From positions 1,364,001 to 1,428,000 of the forward strand of contig CAWEIK010000001.1 of NCBI GenBank assembly GCA_963809175.1: DNA of 64,000 bases, given 5' to 3'. Below are positions 17,494 to 26,526 of the stretch, one piece after another. The notes under the pieces are model-generated. The model was not told the DNA's origin, made no database searches, and worked only from the letters and a program-made list of their open reading frames with translations. Source of the stretch: JACCTU01 sp963809175 (GTDB lineage: Bacteria > Actinomycetota > Thermoleophilia > Gaiellales > Gaiellaceae). Positions within the stretch are counted from its first letter, which is position 1. Every line of letters begins with the position of its first letter. Both the position numbers and the translations under genes were made by a program.

Positions 17494-19480
17494 CCGCGGC
17501 AACGGGCGCTCGCCCGGGCGGTTCCTGCCGCCCGACCCGCGCGTCGTCGAGCCCTACCGCCTGACGCCGAAGCTCGCGCTGCGTCTGGCGATTCTCGGAG
17601 CGGTGGCGCTCGGCATCTTCGCCATCCTCTTCCTGCGCCTCTGGGCGCTGCAGGTGCTCTCCGGGGACCAGTATCTGCGCGCTGCTCAGAACAACCGGCT
17701 GCGCACCGTCCGCGTCGACGCGCCCAGAGGGGTGATCCGCGACCGCAACGGCAACGTCCTCGTCGGCAACGTCGAGGGGACGGCGGTTCAGCTGTGGCCG
17801 AACGACCTGCCGAGGAAGGGCCTCTACCAGATGGTCAAGCGGCTCGGGAGGGTGCTCCACGTGCCGGCGAACCAGATCGCGATCGACATCGACCGGGGCC
17901 GCCGCGACCCGCTCACGCCGGTCGTCGTCAAGGAGAACATCGACCGGGCCGAGCTCTTCTACCTCAGCGAGCGGTCGCGAGAGTTCCCCGGGATGGAGCT
18001 CGTCAAGAGCCACGTCCGCGACTACCCGTACGGCAAGCTCGCCGCGCACGTGCTCGGTCACGTCGGCGAGGTGACCGAGTCGCAGCTCAAGAAGCGCGCG
18101 TACGCCGAGCTCGTCGGCGGCGACAAGGTCGGCCAGGCGGGCGTCGAGGCGGCCTTCGATCGCTACCTGCGTGGCACGGCGGGGCTCCAACGTCTGCTCG
18201 TCGACTCGCTCGGCCAGCCGCGCAGCGACTTCACGCCGCTGAAGACGCCGATGCCGGGCAACAACGTCACGCTGACGATCGACGTCGGCCTGCAGTACGC
18301 CGCGGAACGCGCGCTCGAGCACGGGATCCGGATCGCGCGCGACTCGCAGTGCACCGGTGGCTGCTGGAACGCGAACGGCGGCGCGATCGTCGCCCTCGAC
18401 GCGCGAAACGGCGAGGTGCTCGCGCTCGCCTCGAACCCGACGTTCGACCCGCGCATCTTCGTCGGCAAGCCGAACCCGTGGCGGATCCGCCCGCTCGTCA
18501 ACGAGGTCTCCGCGAAGCGCAACAACTACCCGGGCCTGAACCGCGCGCTCGCGGGCGTCTATCCGCCGGGCTCGACCTTCAAGCCGGTGACGGCGATCGC
18601 GGCGCTCGAGGAGAACATCGTCCTTCCGTACGAAGCGGTCCCGTGCACGCCCGCGTACACGTACGTCGGGGAGAACGGTGTCCTCTACCCGTTCAAGAAC
18701 TGGAACCCGTACACCAACACGGCGATCACGATGCCGATCGCGCTCGCGTGGTCGTGCGACACCTACTTCTACCGGCTCGGGGTGGAGTTCTACGACAAGC
18801 CCACGTCGCCGCTGCAGGAGTGGGCGAGCCGGTTCGGCTTCGGGAAGGTGACGGGGATCGAGCTCGGGCCCGAGGCAACCGGGCTCGTGCCGACGCCGAA
18901 GTGGCGTCGCGACACGTTCGACGACCCGATCGAGAAGCTCTGGAAGCCCGGCGACTCGATCCAGCTGACGATCGGCCAGAAGGACATGACGGCGACGCCG
19001 CTGCAGATGGCCCGCTTCTACGCGATGGTCGCGAACGGCGGGCGGCTCGTCACGCCGCACCTCTTCAAAGACGTGCAGGGCCCGGGTCAGGTCTCGATCG
19101 TCCCGCATCCCACGCCGCCGGCGCCGGAGCGCATCAAGGTCTCGCCGTCGGCGCTCTCCGTCGTGCGCGAGGGGCTCTACCGCGCGACGCACGATCCCGA
19201 CGGCACGTCGACCGGAGTCTTCTCCTCGTTCCCCGTCGAGATCGCGGGCAAGACCGGAACGGCCGAGAAGTACTCGAGCGAGTACGGGCGGTTGTTCGAC
19301 CAGGCGTGGTGGTGCGGCTACGGCCCCGCCGACGACGCCGAGATCGTCGTGTGCGCGCTCGTCGAGAACGGCGGCCACGGCGGCACGTCCGCCGCGCCGG
19401 CGGCGCTCGACGTCTTCGCGAAGTACTTCAACAAGGACGTGGGCGAGATCAACGTGGTCCCGACCTCGGAGACCGACTGA
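17486..19480 (+). CDS. mrdA: Penicillin-binding protein 2, elongasome transpeptidase
   Basis: This class B PBP has one N-terminal membrane anchor (about 33-57), a pedestal domain and a transpeptidase domain. Catalytic motifs are Ser363 in GSTFKPV, the SxN-equivalent SCD (in LAWSCDTYFYRLG) and KTGTAEK (~589). The TTG start is supported by a perfect AGGAGGT 8 bases upstream, and it overlaps mreD by 8 bases. The encoded length is 664 residues. It cross-links side-wall peptidoglycan as partner of RodA, whose gene overlaps by one base. Confidence 0.96.
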   Translation: MADRGNGRSPGRFLPPDPRVVEPYRLTPKLALRLAILGAVALGIFAILFLRLWALQVLSGDQYLRAAQNNRLRTVRVDAPRGVIRDRNGNVLVGNVEGTAVQLWPNDLPRKGLYQMVKRLGRVLHVPANQIAIDIDRGRRDPLTPVVVKENIDRAELFYLSERSREFPGMELVKSHVRDYPYGKLAAHVLGHVGEVTESQLKKRAYAELVGGDKVGQAGVEAAFDRYLRGTAGLQRLLVDSLGQPRSDFTPLKTPMPGNNVTLTIDVGLQYAAERALEHGIRIARDSQCTGGCWNANGGAIVALDARNGEVLALASNPTFDPRIFVGKPNPWRIRPLVNEVSAKRNNYPGLNRALAGVYPPGSTFKPVTAIAALEENIVLPYEAVPCTPAYTYVGENGVLYPFKNWNPYTNTAITMPIALAWSCDTYFYRLGVEFYDKPTSPLQEWASRFGFGKVTGIELGPEATGLVPTPKWRRDTFDDPIEKLWKPGDSIQLTIGQKDMTATPLQMARFYAMVANGGRLVTPHLFKDVQGPGQVSIVPHPTPPAPERIKVSPSALSVVREGLYRATHDPDGTSTGVFSSFPVEIAGKTGTAEKYSSEYGRLFDQAWWCGYGPADDAEIVVCALVENGGHGGTSAAPAALDVFAKYFNKDVGEINVVPTSETD

Positions 19481-20658
19481 TGGCCGTCGACTACGCAGGC
19501 CAGCGCCGCGGGCGGACGAGGGCGCGCCGGGTCGAGGCCGGGGCGGAGGCCTTCGCCCGGAACTTCGACTGGCTGCTCTTCGGTGCCGTCGCTGCGCTCG
19601 TCGGCTACGGCCTGCACCTCGTCGCGGGGATCACGCGCGACGACGTCGCGGGCAACCCCGACTACTACGTCTTCCGCCAGGCGATCTACGCCGCGGTCGG
19701 CGGGATCGGGATGGTCGGCGTGTCGCTCCTCGACCCGGACCTGTTCCGGCGCTACTGGCGCCAGCTCTACGCCGCGTGCATTCTGCTGGTGCTGCTCGTG
19801 ATCCCGCTCGGGACGTCGGTCCGCGGCTCGCAGCGCTGGCTCGGCGTGGGCTCCCTGACCTTCCAGCCTTCCGAGGTCGGCAAGCTCCTCCTGATCCTCT
19901 CCGTGGGCGGATTCCTCGCGGAGCGCGCACGCCGAATCGGGGACGTCAGGACGGTGCTCGCAGCGATCGGGCTGACGGCGATCCCGACGCTGCTCGTGTT
20001 CGTGCAGCCCGACATCGGGACGTCGCTCGTCTACGGCGCGGCGCTCGCCGCGATGCTGCTCGTCGCCGGGACGCGTTGGCTCCACGTCACGGCGCTCGTC
20101 ACGTCGATCGCCTTCGCTGCCGCGCTCGTCGTCTGGATCCTGCCCTCGCTGGACGTCGACGTGCTCGAGCCGTACCAGCGCGACCGCCTCACCGCGTTCG
20201 TCGACCGTGAGTCCGACCCGCAGGGTGCGAGCTACAACGTGCAGCAGTCGATCCTCGCGGTCGGCGCGGGTGGTGTGCGCGGACGCGGCGTGGACAACTC
20301 GACGCAGACGAACCTCGACTACCTCCCCGAGCACGCGACCGACTTCGCGTTCGCCTCGCTCGCGGAGCAGCGCGGTTTCGTCGGTGCGGCGATCCTGCTC
20401 CTGCTCTACCTGCTCGTCGTCTGGCGCGGCCTTCGCGTCGTCACGTACGCGTCTGATCCCTACTCGGCGATCGTTGCGGCCGGGATCGTCTTCGCGCTCC
20501 TGTTCCAGGTCTTCGTGAACGTGGGCATGACGATGGGGATCGCGCCGGTGACCGGCATCCCGCTCCCGTTCGTGAGCGTCGGCGGGACGTCGCTGATCAC
20601 GAACCTGCTCGCCGTCGGCGTGCTGCAGGCGATCCACGCGCGCGGGCGACGACGGTAG
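19480..20658 (+). CDS. rodA: RodA, SEDS-family peptidoglycan glycosyltransferase
   Basis: The 392-residue protein has about ten membrane helices and SEDS motifs: GSQRWLGVGSLTFQPSEVGK, QPDIGTSLVYG and LDYLPEHATDFAFASLAEQRGF. It polymerises lipid II into glycan strands with PBP2. The start overlaps the mrdA stop as TGATG, so PBP2 and RodA are made in step. The extreme N-terminus is Arg-rich. Its stop overlaps the GTG of the next gene. Confidence 0.96.
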   Translation: MAVDYAGQRRGRTRARRVEAGAEAFARNFDWLLFGAVAALVGYGLHLVAGITRDDVAGNPDYYVFRQAIYAAVGGIGMVGVSLLDPDLFRRYWRQLYAACILLVLLVIPLGTSVRGSQRWLGVGSLTFQPSEVGKLLLILSVGGFLAERARRIGDVRTVLAAIGLTAIPTLLVFVQPDIGTSLVYGAALAAMLLVAGTRWLHVTALVTSIAFAAALVVWILPSLDVDVLEPYQRDRLTAFVDRESDPQGASYNVQQSILAVGAGGVRGRGVDNSTQTNLDYLPEHATDFAFASLAEQRGFVGAAILLLLYLLVVWRGLRVVTYASDPYSAIVAAGIVFALLFQVFVNVGMTMGIAPVTGIPLPFVSVGGTSLITNLLAVGVLQAIHARGRRR

Positions 20659-21476
20659 TGAAGCTCCCGCTGGCCCCGTTCGCGGTCGTCAAGCTCCTGC
20701 GCGAGCTCCGCTCGTCGACGGCCCATCGGCGGCCGCTCGTGCTCGGCGGCGCTCGCTCGCTCGTCGACGCACTGCGCCGCGAGCTCGTGCGGGACGGCGA
20801 CGCGAGCGCCGTGCGCGAGGCAGCGCTCGGCGCGGTCGACGGTGCAGCTGCCTTGGTGTACGTGCTCGCCGGCGAGCCGACGGAAGAGGACGAGCGCGCG
20901 CTGCGTGCGGCCGATCTCGCGGGCGTCCCGCTGTTCGTCCTCGGGCCGGAGCCGACGGCCCCGATCCCCTACGTGCTCGCGACCGACATCCTGCCGCTGC
21001 GACCGGGCGAGGGGTTTCCGCTCGAGGAGCTCGGGCGGAGGCTCGCGGCCAAGGACGAGAACAGCGCCGTCGCGCTCGCCGCGAGGTTGCCGGCGCTTCG
21101 CCGCGGCGTCGCGGAGGCACTCGTCGCGCGCGCGTCGCGCCAGAACGCCATGATCGCCGCGGCGGTGTTCGTGCCCGGCGTCGACTTCCCGGTGCTGACC
21201 CTGAACCAGCTGCGCCTCGTGCTCCGCCTCGCCGCGGCGTACGGGCAGGAGATCGACGCCGAGCGGCTGCCCGAGATCCTCGGCGTCGTCGGGTCGGCGC
21301 TCGGGTTCCGGGCGATCGCGCGGCAGGCGCTCGGCGTCGTCCCGATCGCCGGCTGGGCGGTGCAGGGCGCGTTCGCCTACGCGGGCACGCGGGCGCTCGG
21401 CGAGACGGCGATCCGTTACTTCGAGACGCTAGGCGGCAGGGCGGAGGCGGGCGCGCCGGGCGCGGATCGCGCGTAG
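20658..21476 (+). CDS. DUF697/YcjF-like membrane-associated protein
   Basis: The C-terminal half (about 150-250) resembles the DUF697 family: RASRQNAMIAAAVFVPG, NQLRLVLRLAAAYG, then GWAVQGAFAYAGTRALGE. These form amphipathic or membrane helices normally found with YcjX/Era-type GTPases. The N-terminal half looks like a small alpha/beta domain (LVYVLAGEPTEEDERALRAAD) without a P-loop. The GTG start overlaps the rodA stop by one base, which places it in the rod-shape operon. The function is unknown, and a link to wall growth is inferred from position only. Confidence 0.75.
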   Translation: MKLPLAPFAVVKLLRELRSSTAHRRPLVLGGARSLVDALRRELVRDGDASAVREAALGAVDGAAALVYVLAGEPTEEDERALRAADLAGVPLFVLGPEPTAPIPYVLATDILPLRPGEGFPLEELGRRLAAKDENSAVALAARLPALRRGVAEALVARASRQNAMIAAAVFVPGVDFPVLTLNQLRLVLRLAAAYGQEIDAERLPEILGVVGSALGFRAIARQALGVVPIAGWAVQGAFAYAGTRALGETAIRYFETLGGRAEAGAPGADRA

Positions 21477-21626
21477 GCGCTGGCTCAGCCGGGCCCAGGC
21501 CCAGGGCTCGACCTCCTTGTACCGGAACTCCGTCTGACCCCTGGTCGCTTCCAGATACTCGAACCAGGCGTCCGCTTCCTCGATGAGGAGCAGCTCGAAA
21601 GCTTCCTCCGTGGGGCTCAGGCTCAT
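21429..21626 (-). CDS. Conserved-looking small acidic protein (65 aa)
   Basis: The ATG has GGAGG 5 bases upstream. The protein starts MSLSPTEEAFELLLIEEADAW, is acidic and helical, then ends in a basic Arg/Ala tail. The codon pattern (GC-rich third positions) supports coding. The 3' end overlaps the DUF697 gene tail-to-tail by 48 bases. The function is unknown. Confidence 0.68.
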   Translation of the reverse strand: MSLSPTEEAFELLLIEEADAWFEYLEATRGQTEFRYKEVEPWAWARLSQRLRAIRARRARLRPAA

Positions 21627-21811
21627 CGGGGCCTCCTCGCCGTAGCTCACCGGCGGAAGGCTAGGTCCAGGACCGGACGGCAGAGCCTGCCCGAAGGCAC
21701 TGGTACCCTGGGACGAGCGATGCACGAGTTTTCGCCTCTGACAATCCAACGCGCGCCCCGGTCGCCTGTGGCGTCCGACGTACGGCCGCGCGCACAGCAA
21801 GGAGACACCTT

Positions 21812-24412
21812 TTGCCACTCCCCTGGTTCCGCCGAAAGCAGGAGCAGGCGCCGGCACCTCAGGCAGCCGCTCCAATCCCGCTTACAGACGTAACGACGAC
21901 CCCCGCCGCACCCGGCGGGGAATCGACAACCGATCCCACCCGCCCGAAGCGGCGCCGCGGCACACGCGGCGGCAAGGGCCGTAAGAAGTCCACGACCGCG
22001 TCGGCAAGCGCCGCGACCTCCGCGACGGAGTCCGCTCCGGCGAAGACCGAGCGGAAGAAGCAGCCCGAGCGCACGGACAAGAAGAAGGAGGAGGTTCGCT
22101 CCCAGCGCCGTGAGCGCCGCGCGAACCAGCCTCGCCGCCGGCCGCCGCAGAAGCGGCCGCCGCTTCCGCCTGCGAAGCGCGAGCTCCTCGTCTCGACCGA
22201 CGTCAGCGAGCAGCGCGTCGCGATCCTCGAGGACGACCGCGTCGCCGAGGTCTACCTCGAGCGGCCGGAGCGCCGGTCGATCGCCGGGAACATCTACCTC
22301 GGCACGGTCGACAACGTCCTGCCCGGCATGGAGGCCGCGTTCGTCGAGATCGGGCTCGAGAAGAACGGCTTCCTCTACGTCGACGAGATCGTCGTGCCCG
22401 AGCTCGAGGGCAAGGGCCACGGCCGCAAGATCCAGGACCTGATCAAGCGCGGCGAGCAGGTGCTCGTCCAGGCGGTCAAGGACCCGATGAAGTCGAAGGG
22501 CGCGCGGCTCACGACCGAGATCTCGCTCCCCGGCCGCTTCGTCGTCTACGTCCCGTTCGGCGAGGGGCTCGGCGTCTCCCGCCGGCTCGACGACGACGAG
22601 CGCGCGCGCCTGAAGGAGATCGTCAAGGCGCTCAAGGTCAAGGAAGGTGGCGTGATCGTCCGCACGGCCGCGGAGGGCGCGTCCGCGGAAGACGTCGAGC
22701 GCGACCTCGTCTTCCTCCAGAAGCTCTGGAAGTCGATCCAGGACCAGGCGAAGGCGTCGAAGCCGCCGTCGCTCGTCTACCAGGAGTCGGAGCTGCCGCT
22801 TCGCGTCACCCGCGATCTCTTCACGGGCGACTTCGAACGTGCGCTGATCGACGACGACACCGCGTACAAGCGCGTCGTCGGCTACCTGAAGAAGACCTCG
22901 CCGCACATGGTGGAGAAGGTGATCCGCTACAAGGAGAAGACGCCGCTGTTCGAGTCGTTCGGCGTCGACGCGGAGATCAAGTCGACGCTCGATCGCCGCG
23001 TCAACCTCCCGTCCGGCGGCTATCTGATCTTCGACTACGCCGAGGCGTTCACCGTCATCGACGTGAACACCGGGCGCTTCGTCGGCTCGCGCTCGAAGAG
23101 CTCTGGGGCGCGGCTCGAGGACACGATCACGAAGAACAACCTCGAAGCGGTCAAGGAGGTCGTCCGCCAGCTGCGGCTCCGCGACATCGGCGGGATCATC
23201 GTCATCGACTTCATCGACATGGCGAACCCGTCCAACCGAAAGACGGTCGAGGACGCACTGCAGCACGAGCTCGAGCGCGACCGCACGAAGACGTACGTCG
23301 TCGAGATCTCGCCGCTCGGTCTCGTCGAGATGACGCGGCAGAACGTCACCGACGGGCCGCGCGAGATCCTGACGAAGAAGTGTCCGACCTGCGGTGGCGA
23401 CGGCATCGTCGTGTCCGAGGCGACCGCCGCGGTCGACCTCGAGCGCAAGCTGCGCGCACTCGCTGCTGCGAAGCCGCGGACGAAGGCGTTCCGCATCGAG
23501 GTCTCCGCACGGGCGGGCAGCATCCTGATCGGTCCCGGTGCCTCGCGTCTCGACCAGATCGAGGCCTCGACGAAGCGCCGCTTCTTCCTCGAGCTGAAGG
23601 ACGGGCTCCACTCGGACCACTTCGCCGTGCTCGAGGAGGGCACGCTCGAGAAGCTCGCTCCGAAGGCGCCGGTCGAGGAGGGAGCCGAGCTCGAGCTGAA
23701 GCTCGTCGAGGTCGGGCTCTACGACCCGAACGCCGCGGTCGCGAAGCTCGACGGACTCGCCGTCATCGTCGGGGGCGCCGCGAAGCTCGTCGGCAAGACG
23801 GTGACCGCACGCGTCAACCGCGTGCTCGACGGGACCGCGTACGCCGCGATCGTCGGCGAGCCCGTCGTCGACGCCCCGATCACCGCGGAGCGCGAGGCGG
23901 AGAAGCCGACGCGTGCTTCGCGGGCGAAGGCCGCCCCCGAGAAGCCCGTTGCGGAGGTCGAGCCCGCGCCGACGGTTGCCGCGGCGACCGAGCCCGAGCT
24001 CGAGACCGCCGACGAAGAGGCCGAGGCCGAGGCCGAGGTCGAGGGCGAGACGGTGGTGGCGGACGGCGCCGAGGCACCGGCCGCCCCGAAGAAGAAGACG
24101 CGGCGCGGGACGCGCGGCGGCAGGCGCCGCCGCAAGACCGGAACCGCAGCGTCGGCCAGCGCGAACGGCGGCGCCCCAGCCGACGCGGCCGCCCCGAGGA
24201 TCCACATCCCGGACCGCGAGCTCGACGAGGAGGGAGAGCCCGAGCCGCTCGAGGCGGTTGCGGAGCCCGAGCCCTCGGAGGACGGCGCGGAGCCGAAGCC
24301 GAAGAAGAAGACCCGGCGCGGCTCGCGCGGTGGGCGCAGGCGCCGGAAGCCTGCCGGCACGGCCACGGCCGTGACCGAGCAGACCGACGACGCGAGCGAG
24401 ACCGCCGCCTAG
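21812..24412 (+). CDS. rne: Ribonuclease E/G family endoribonuclease
   Basis: The 866-residue protein carries the RNase E/G core at about 125-630. This includes the S1 RNA-binding segment (IYLGTVDNVLPGMEAAFVEI), the DNase I-like catalytic region with IIVIDFIDM (~465), and the Zn-link CPTCGG (~525). The core is flanked by disordered ends rich in Arg, Gly, Ala and Glu. Three near-identical basic blocks (RRGTRGGKGRKK-like) occur, one at the N-terminus and two in the C-terminal tail. The TTG start is supported by AAGGAG 8 bases upstream. It initiates mRNA decay and rRNA/tRNA processing. Its place before rplU-rpmA is the standard actinobacterial order. Confidence 0.95.
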   Translation: MPLPWFRRKQEQAPAPQAAAPIPLTDVTTTPAAPGGESTTDPTRPKRRRGTRGGKGRKKSTTASASAATSATESAPAKTERKKQPERTDKKKEEVRSQRRERRANQPRRRPPQKRPPLPPAKRELLVSTDVSEQRVAILEDDRVAEVYLERPERRSIAGNIYLGTVDNVLPGMEAAFVEIGLEKNGFLYVDEIVVPELEGKGHGRKIQDLIKRGEQVLVQAVKDPMKSKGARLTTEISLPGRFVVYVPFGEGLGVSRRLDDDERARLKEIVKALKVKEGGVIVRTAAEGASAEDVERDLVFLQKLWKSIQDQAKASKPPSLVYQESELPLRVTRDLFTGDFERALIDDDTAYKRVVGYLKKTSPHMVEKVIRYKEKTPLFESFGVDAEIKSTLDRRVNLPSGGYLIFDYAEAFTVIDVNTGRFVGSRSKSSGARLEDTITKNNLEAVKEVVRQLRLRDIGGIIVIDFIDMANPSNRKTVEDALQHELERDRTKTYVVEISPLGLVEMTRQNVTDGPREILTKKCPTCGGDGIVVSEATAAVDLERKLRALAAAKPRTKAFRIEVSARAGSILIGPGASRLDQIEASTKRRFFLELKDGLHSDHFAVLEEGTLEKLAPKAPVEEGAELELKLVEVGLYDPNAAVAKLDGLAVIVGGAAKLVGKTVTARVNRVLDGTAYAAIVGEPVVDAPITAEREAEKPTRASRAKAAPEKPVAEVEPAPTVAAATEPELETADEEAEAEAEVEGETVVADGAEAPAAPKKKTRRGTRGGRRRRKTGTAASASANGGAPADAAAPRIHIPDRELDEEGEPEPLEAVAEPEPSEDGAEPKPKKKTRRGSRGGRRRRKPAGTATAVTEQTDDASETAA

Positions 24413-24425
24413 GAGGCGGCTCGGC

Positions 24426-24463
24426 TACACTTCCCCCGCCTCGCGGGCCGGTGCCCGCGTTTT
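24426..24463 (+). promoter_or_regulatory. rplU promoter box and leader hairpin
   Basis: TACACT at 24426-24431 looks like a -10 box. Twelve bases on, a perfect 7-bp hairpin CGCGGGC-CGGT-GCCCGCG (24442-24459) is followed by TTTT (24460-24463), 7 bases before the rplU ATG. If the box is used, the hairpin forms at the 5' end of the mRNA. It has the form of an attenuator or of an L21-type autoregulatory leader. Confidence 0.5.
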
Positions 24464-24470
24464 CCACGCT

Positions 24471-25055
24471 ATGGCCTACGCGATCATCTCAGTCGGAGGG
24501 AAGCAGTACCGCGTCCAAGAGGGCGAGAAGCTCACCGTGGACCGGCTCAAGACGGAGGAGGGCAAGACCCTCAATCCGCTGGTGCTCCTCTTCGGCGACG
24601 ACAAGAAGACGGAGCTCTCGCCGAAGAGCGTGACCGTCACCGCCCGCGTCGTCGGCCACGTGAAGGGCGAGAAGATCCGGATCGGCAAGTACAAGAAGCG
24701 GACCGGCTACAAGCGGCACACCGGGTTCCGGGCGTCGCTGACCGAGCTCCAGATCGAGAAGATCGGCGCGCGCGGCTCGGCTGCACCGAAGGCCGAGACG
24801 CCGGCGAAGCCCGCCGCCGCGGCAGCGTCCGCGCCTGCGAAGCCGGCAGCCGCGAAGGCGCCCGCCAAGGGCGAGCGCGTCGCCGGGATGCCGAAGGACT
24901 ACGAGGAGCTGACCGTCGCCGGGATCGCAGAGGCTGCGCCTGGCTGGCGCCGGCCGATGCTCGAGGCGGCGCTCGAGTTCGAACGCGCGAACGCAGCGCG
25001 CAAGGGCGCGATCTCCACGCTCGAGTCTGCGCTCGCGTCGAAGGAGGAGCACTAG
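24471..25055 (+). CDS. rplU: 50S ribosomal protein bL21 with C-terminal extension
   Basis: Residues 1-103 are a normal bL21 (AIISVGGKQYRVQEGEKL; KKRTGYKRHTGFR). A further ~90 residues follow: an Ala/Pro/Lys linker (about 104-140) and a helical segment starting MPKDYEELTVAGIAEAA. The extension makes the protein 194 residues, almost twice the usual size. There is no frame break. It is directly followed by rpmA with no gap. The extension resembles helical tails I recall on other actinobacterial proteins, but its role is not known to me. Confidence 0.95.
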   Translation: MAYAIISVGGKQYRVQEGEKLTVDRLKTEEGKTLNPLVLLFGDDKKTELSPKSVTVTARVVGHVKGEKIRIGKYKKRTGYKRHTGFRASLTELQIEKIGARGSAAPKAETPAKPAAAAASAPAKPAAAKAPAKGERVAGMPKDYEELTVAGIAEAAPGWRRPMLEAALEFERANAARKGAISTLESALASKEEH

Positions 25056-25304
25056 ATGGCACACAAGAAAGGTCTCGGGTCGTCGCGGAACGGTCGCGAC
25101 TCGAACCCGAAGATGCTCGGCGTGAAGATCTTCGACGGCCAGACGGTGAAGGCCGGGATGATCCTCGTTCGCCAGCGCGGCACGCGCTTCCGCCCCGGTG
25201 ACGGCACCGGCATCGGCCGCGACGACACGATCTTCGCCAAGCGCGACGGTCGGGCCTCGTTCCGGACGAGCGGCGAGAAGCGCACGATCTCGGTCGTCGA
25301 GTAG
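25056..25304 (+). CDS. rpmA: 50S ribosomal protein bL27
   Basis: The 82-residue protein begins MAHKKGLGSSRNGRDS, the conserved N-terminal tail that reaches the peptidyl-transferase centre. It continues with the GTRFRPGDGTGIGRDDTIFA block. No N-terminal leader needing cleavage is present. The ATG follows the rplU stop directly, and AAGGAGG lies about 12 bases upstream inside rplU. Confidence 0.98.
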   Translation: MAHKKGLGSSRNGRDSNPKMLGVKIFDGQTVKAGMILVRQRGTRFRPGDGTGIGRDDTIFAKRDGRASFRTSGEKRTISVVE

Positions 25305-25332
25305 CGCCGCGGCGGGCTGGCTGCGCACGACG

Positions 25333-26526
25333 ATGTTCCACGACAAGGTTCGCATCCACGTGGTGGCGGGGCGCGGCGGGAACGGCGCGTTGTCGTTTCG
25401 GCGCGAGAAGTTCGTCCCCAAGGGCGGGCCCGACGGCGGCGACGGTGGTGACGGTGGCGACGTCGTGCTGGTCGCAGACCCGGACCTCCGCGACCTCTCG
25501 CGCTTCCGCCCGAACCAGTGGATCAAGGGCGGTCGCGGCGGCAGCGGCGGCGGCGCGAACAAGCACGGCGCGAACGGCGGGCTCGTCGAGCTCGGTGTTC
25601 CGGTCGGTACCCAGGTCTTCGACGAGGGTGGGCAGCTGATCGCGGATCTCGCGCGCGCACAAGCGCGCGTCGTCGTTGCGCGCGGCGGTAGCGGGGGGCG
25701 GGGGAACCGGCGCTTCGCAACGCCGGCGCGTCAGGCCCCGCGCTTTGCCGAGACGGGCATGCCGGGCGACGAGTCGACGCTCGACCTTCGCCTGAAGCTG
25801 CTCGCCGACGCTGCCCTCGTCGGTCTGCCGAACGCGGGGAAGTCGTCGCTCCTCCGTCGCATCTCGAACGCGAAGCCGAAGGTCGCGGAGTATCCGTTCA
25901 CGACGCTCGCGCCCGTGCTGGGGACCGTCGACTCTCCAGAGGGACGCCAGCTCACGGTGGCGGACGTGCCTGGGCTCATCGAGGGTGCAAGCGAGGGCGT
26001 CGGGCTCGGCCACGAGTTCCTCGCGCACCTCGAGCGCGCGCGCCTGCTGCTGCACGTGATCGACGCGTCGGAGGACATCGAGGCGGCGTTCCGCACGATC
26101 GACCGCGAGCTGTCGCAGTACGGCGCGGGGCTCGACGAGCGACCGCAGGTCGTCGTCCTGAACAAGATCGACCTGCTTCCCGAGCCGCCTGAGTTCTCGA
26201 TCGCGGATGATCGGGTGCGGCGCGTGTTCCGCGTCTCGTGCGCGACCGGGGCGGGAATCGAGGAGCTGCGCCGCGCGCTCTTCGAGCTCTGCCCGCCCGA
26301 GACGCCTGCGCTCGCCGTCGAGGAAGGCGCCGAGGAGCTGGCGGAGTTTCTCGTCTACCGCCCCGAGCCCACCGCGCGTGCGTATCGGATCCTGCGCACC
26401 GACAAGGGCTTTCGCGTGACCGGCGTCCCACCCGAGGGCGAGGAGCTCGAGCGCGCGCTCAAAGCCGCGGGCGCGCGCACCGGCTCGGAGGTCGAGGTCG
26501 GCGACGAGACGATGATCTGGAAGTGA
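25333..26526 (+). CDS. obg: Obg/CgtA ribosome-assembly GTPase
   Basis: The 397-residue protein has the glycine-rich Obg domain (1-158; KGGPDGGDGGDGG) and the G domain, with G1 GLPNAGKSS (~166-174), G3 DVPGLIEGAS and G4 NKID. An OCT-type C-terminal domain (about 330-397) has the VYRPE and F-V-TG features. It acts in 50S assembly and stress control. It lies 28 bases after rpmA, and its stop overlaps the nadD GTG start. Confidence 0.97.
   Translation: MFHDKVRIHVVAGRGGNGALSFRREKFVPKGGPDGGDGGDGGDVVLVADPDLRDLSRFRPNQWIKGGRGGSGGGANKHGANGGLVELGVPVGTQVFDEGGQLIADLARAQARVVVARGGSGGRGNRRFATPARQAPRFAETGMPGDESTLDLRLKLLADAALVGLPNAGKSSLLRRISNAKPKVAEYPFTTLAPVLGTVDSPEGRQLTVADVPGLIEGASEGVGLGHEFLAHLERARLLLHVIDASEDIEAAFRTIDRELSQYGAGLDERPQVVVLNKIDLLPEPPEFSIADDRVRRVFRVSCATGAGIEELRRALFELCPPETPALAVEEGAEELAEFLVYRPEPTARAYRILRTDKGFRVTGVPPEGEELERALKAAGARTGSEVEVGDETMIWK

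Noticed and set aside
17381..19378. Long open frame antisense to mrdA, and similar mirrors opposite rodA, ino1, argF and the M3 peptidase
   Set aside because: All are shadows of well-supported genes. They have Arg/Asp/Val-rich compositions, no ribosome-binding sites and no recognisable family.
21647..24205. Very long open frame antisense to rne (about 850 codons)
   Set aside because: It is the mirror of a GC-rich gene with strong third-position bias. Its translation is low-complexity Arg/Leu/Asp with no domain, and rne on the other strand is unmistakable.
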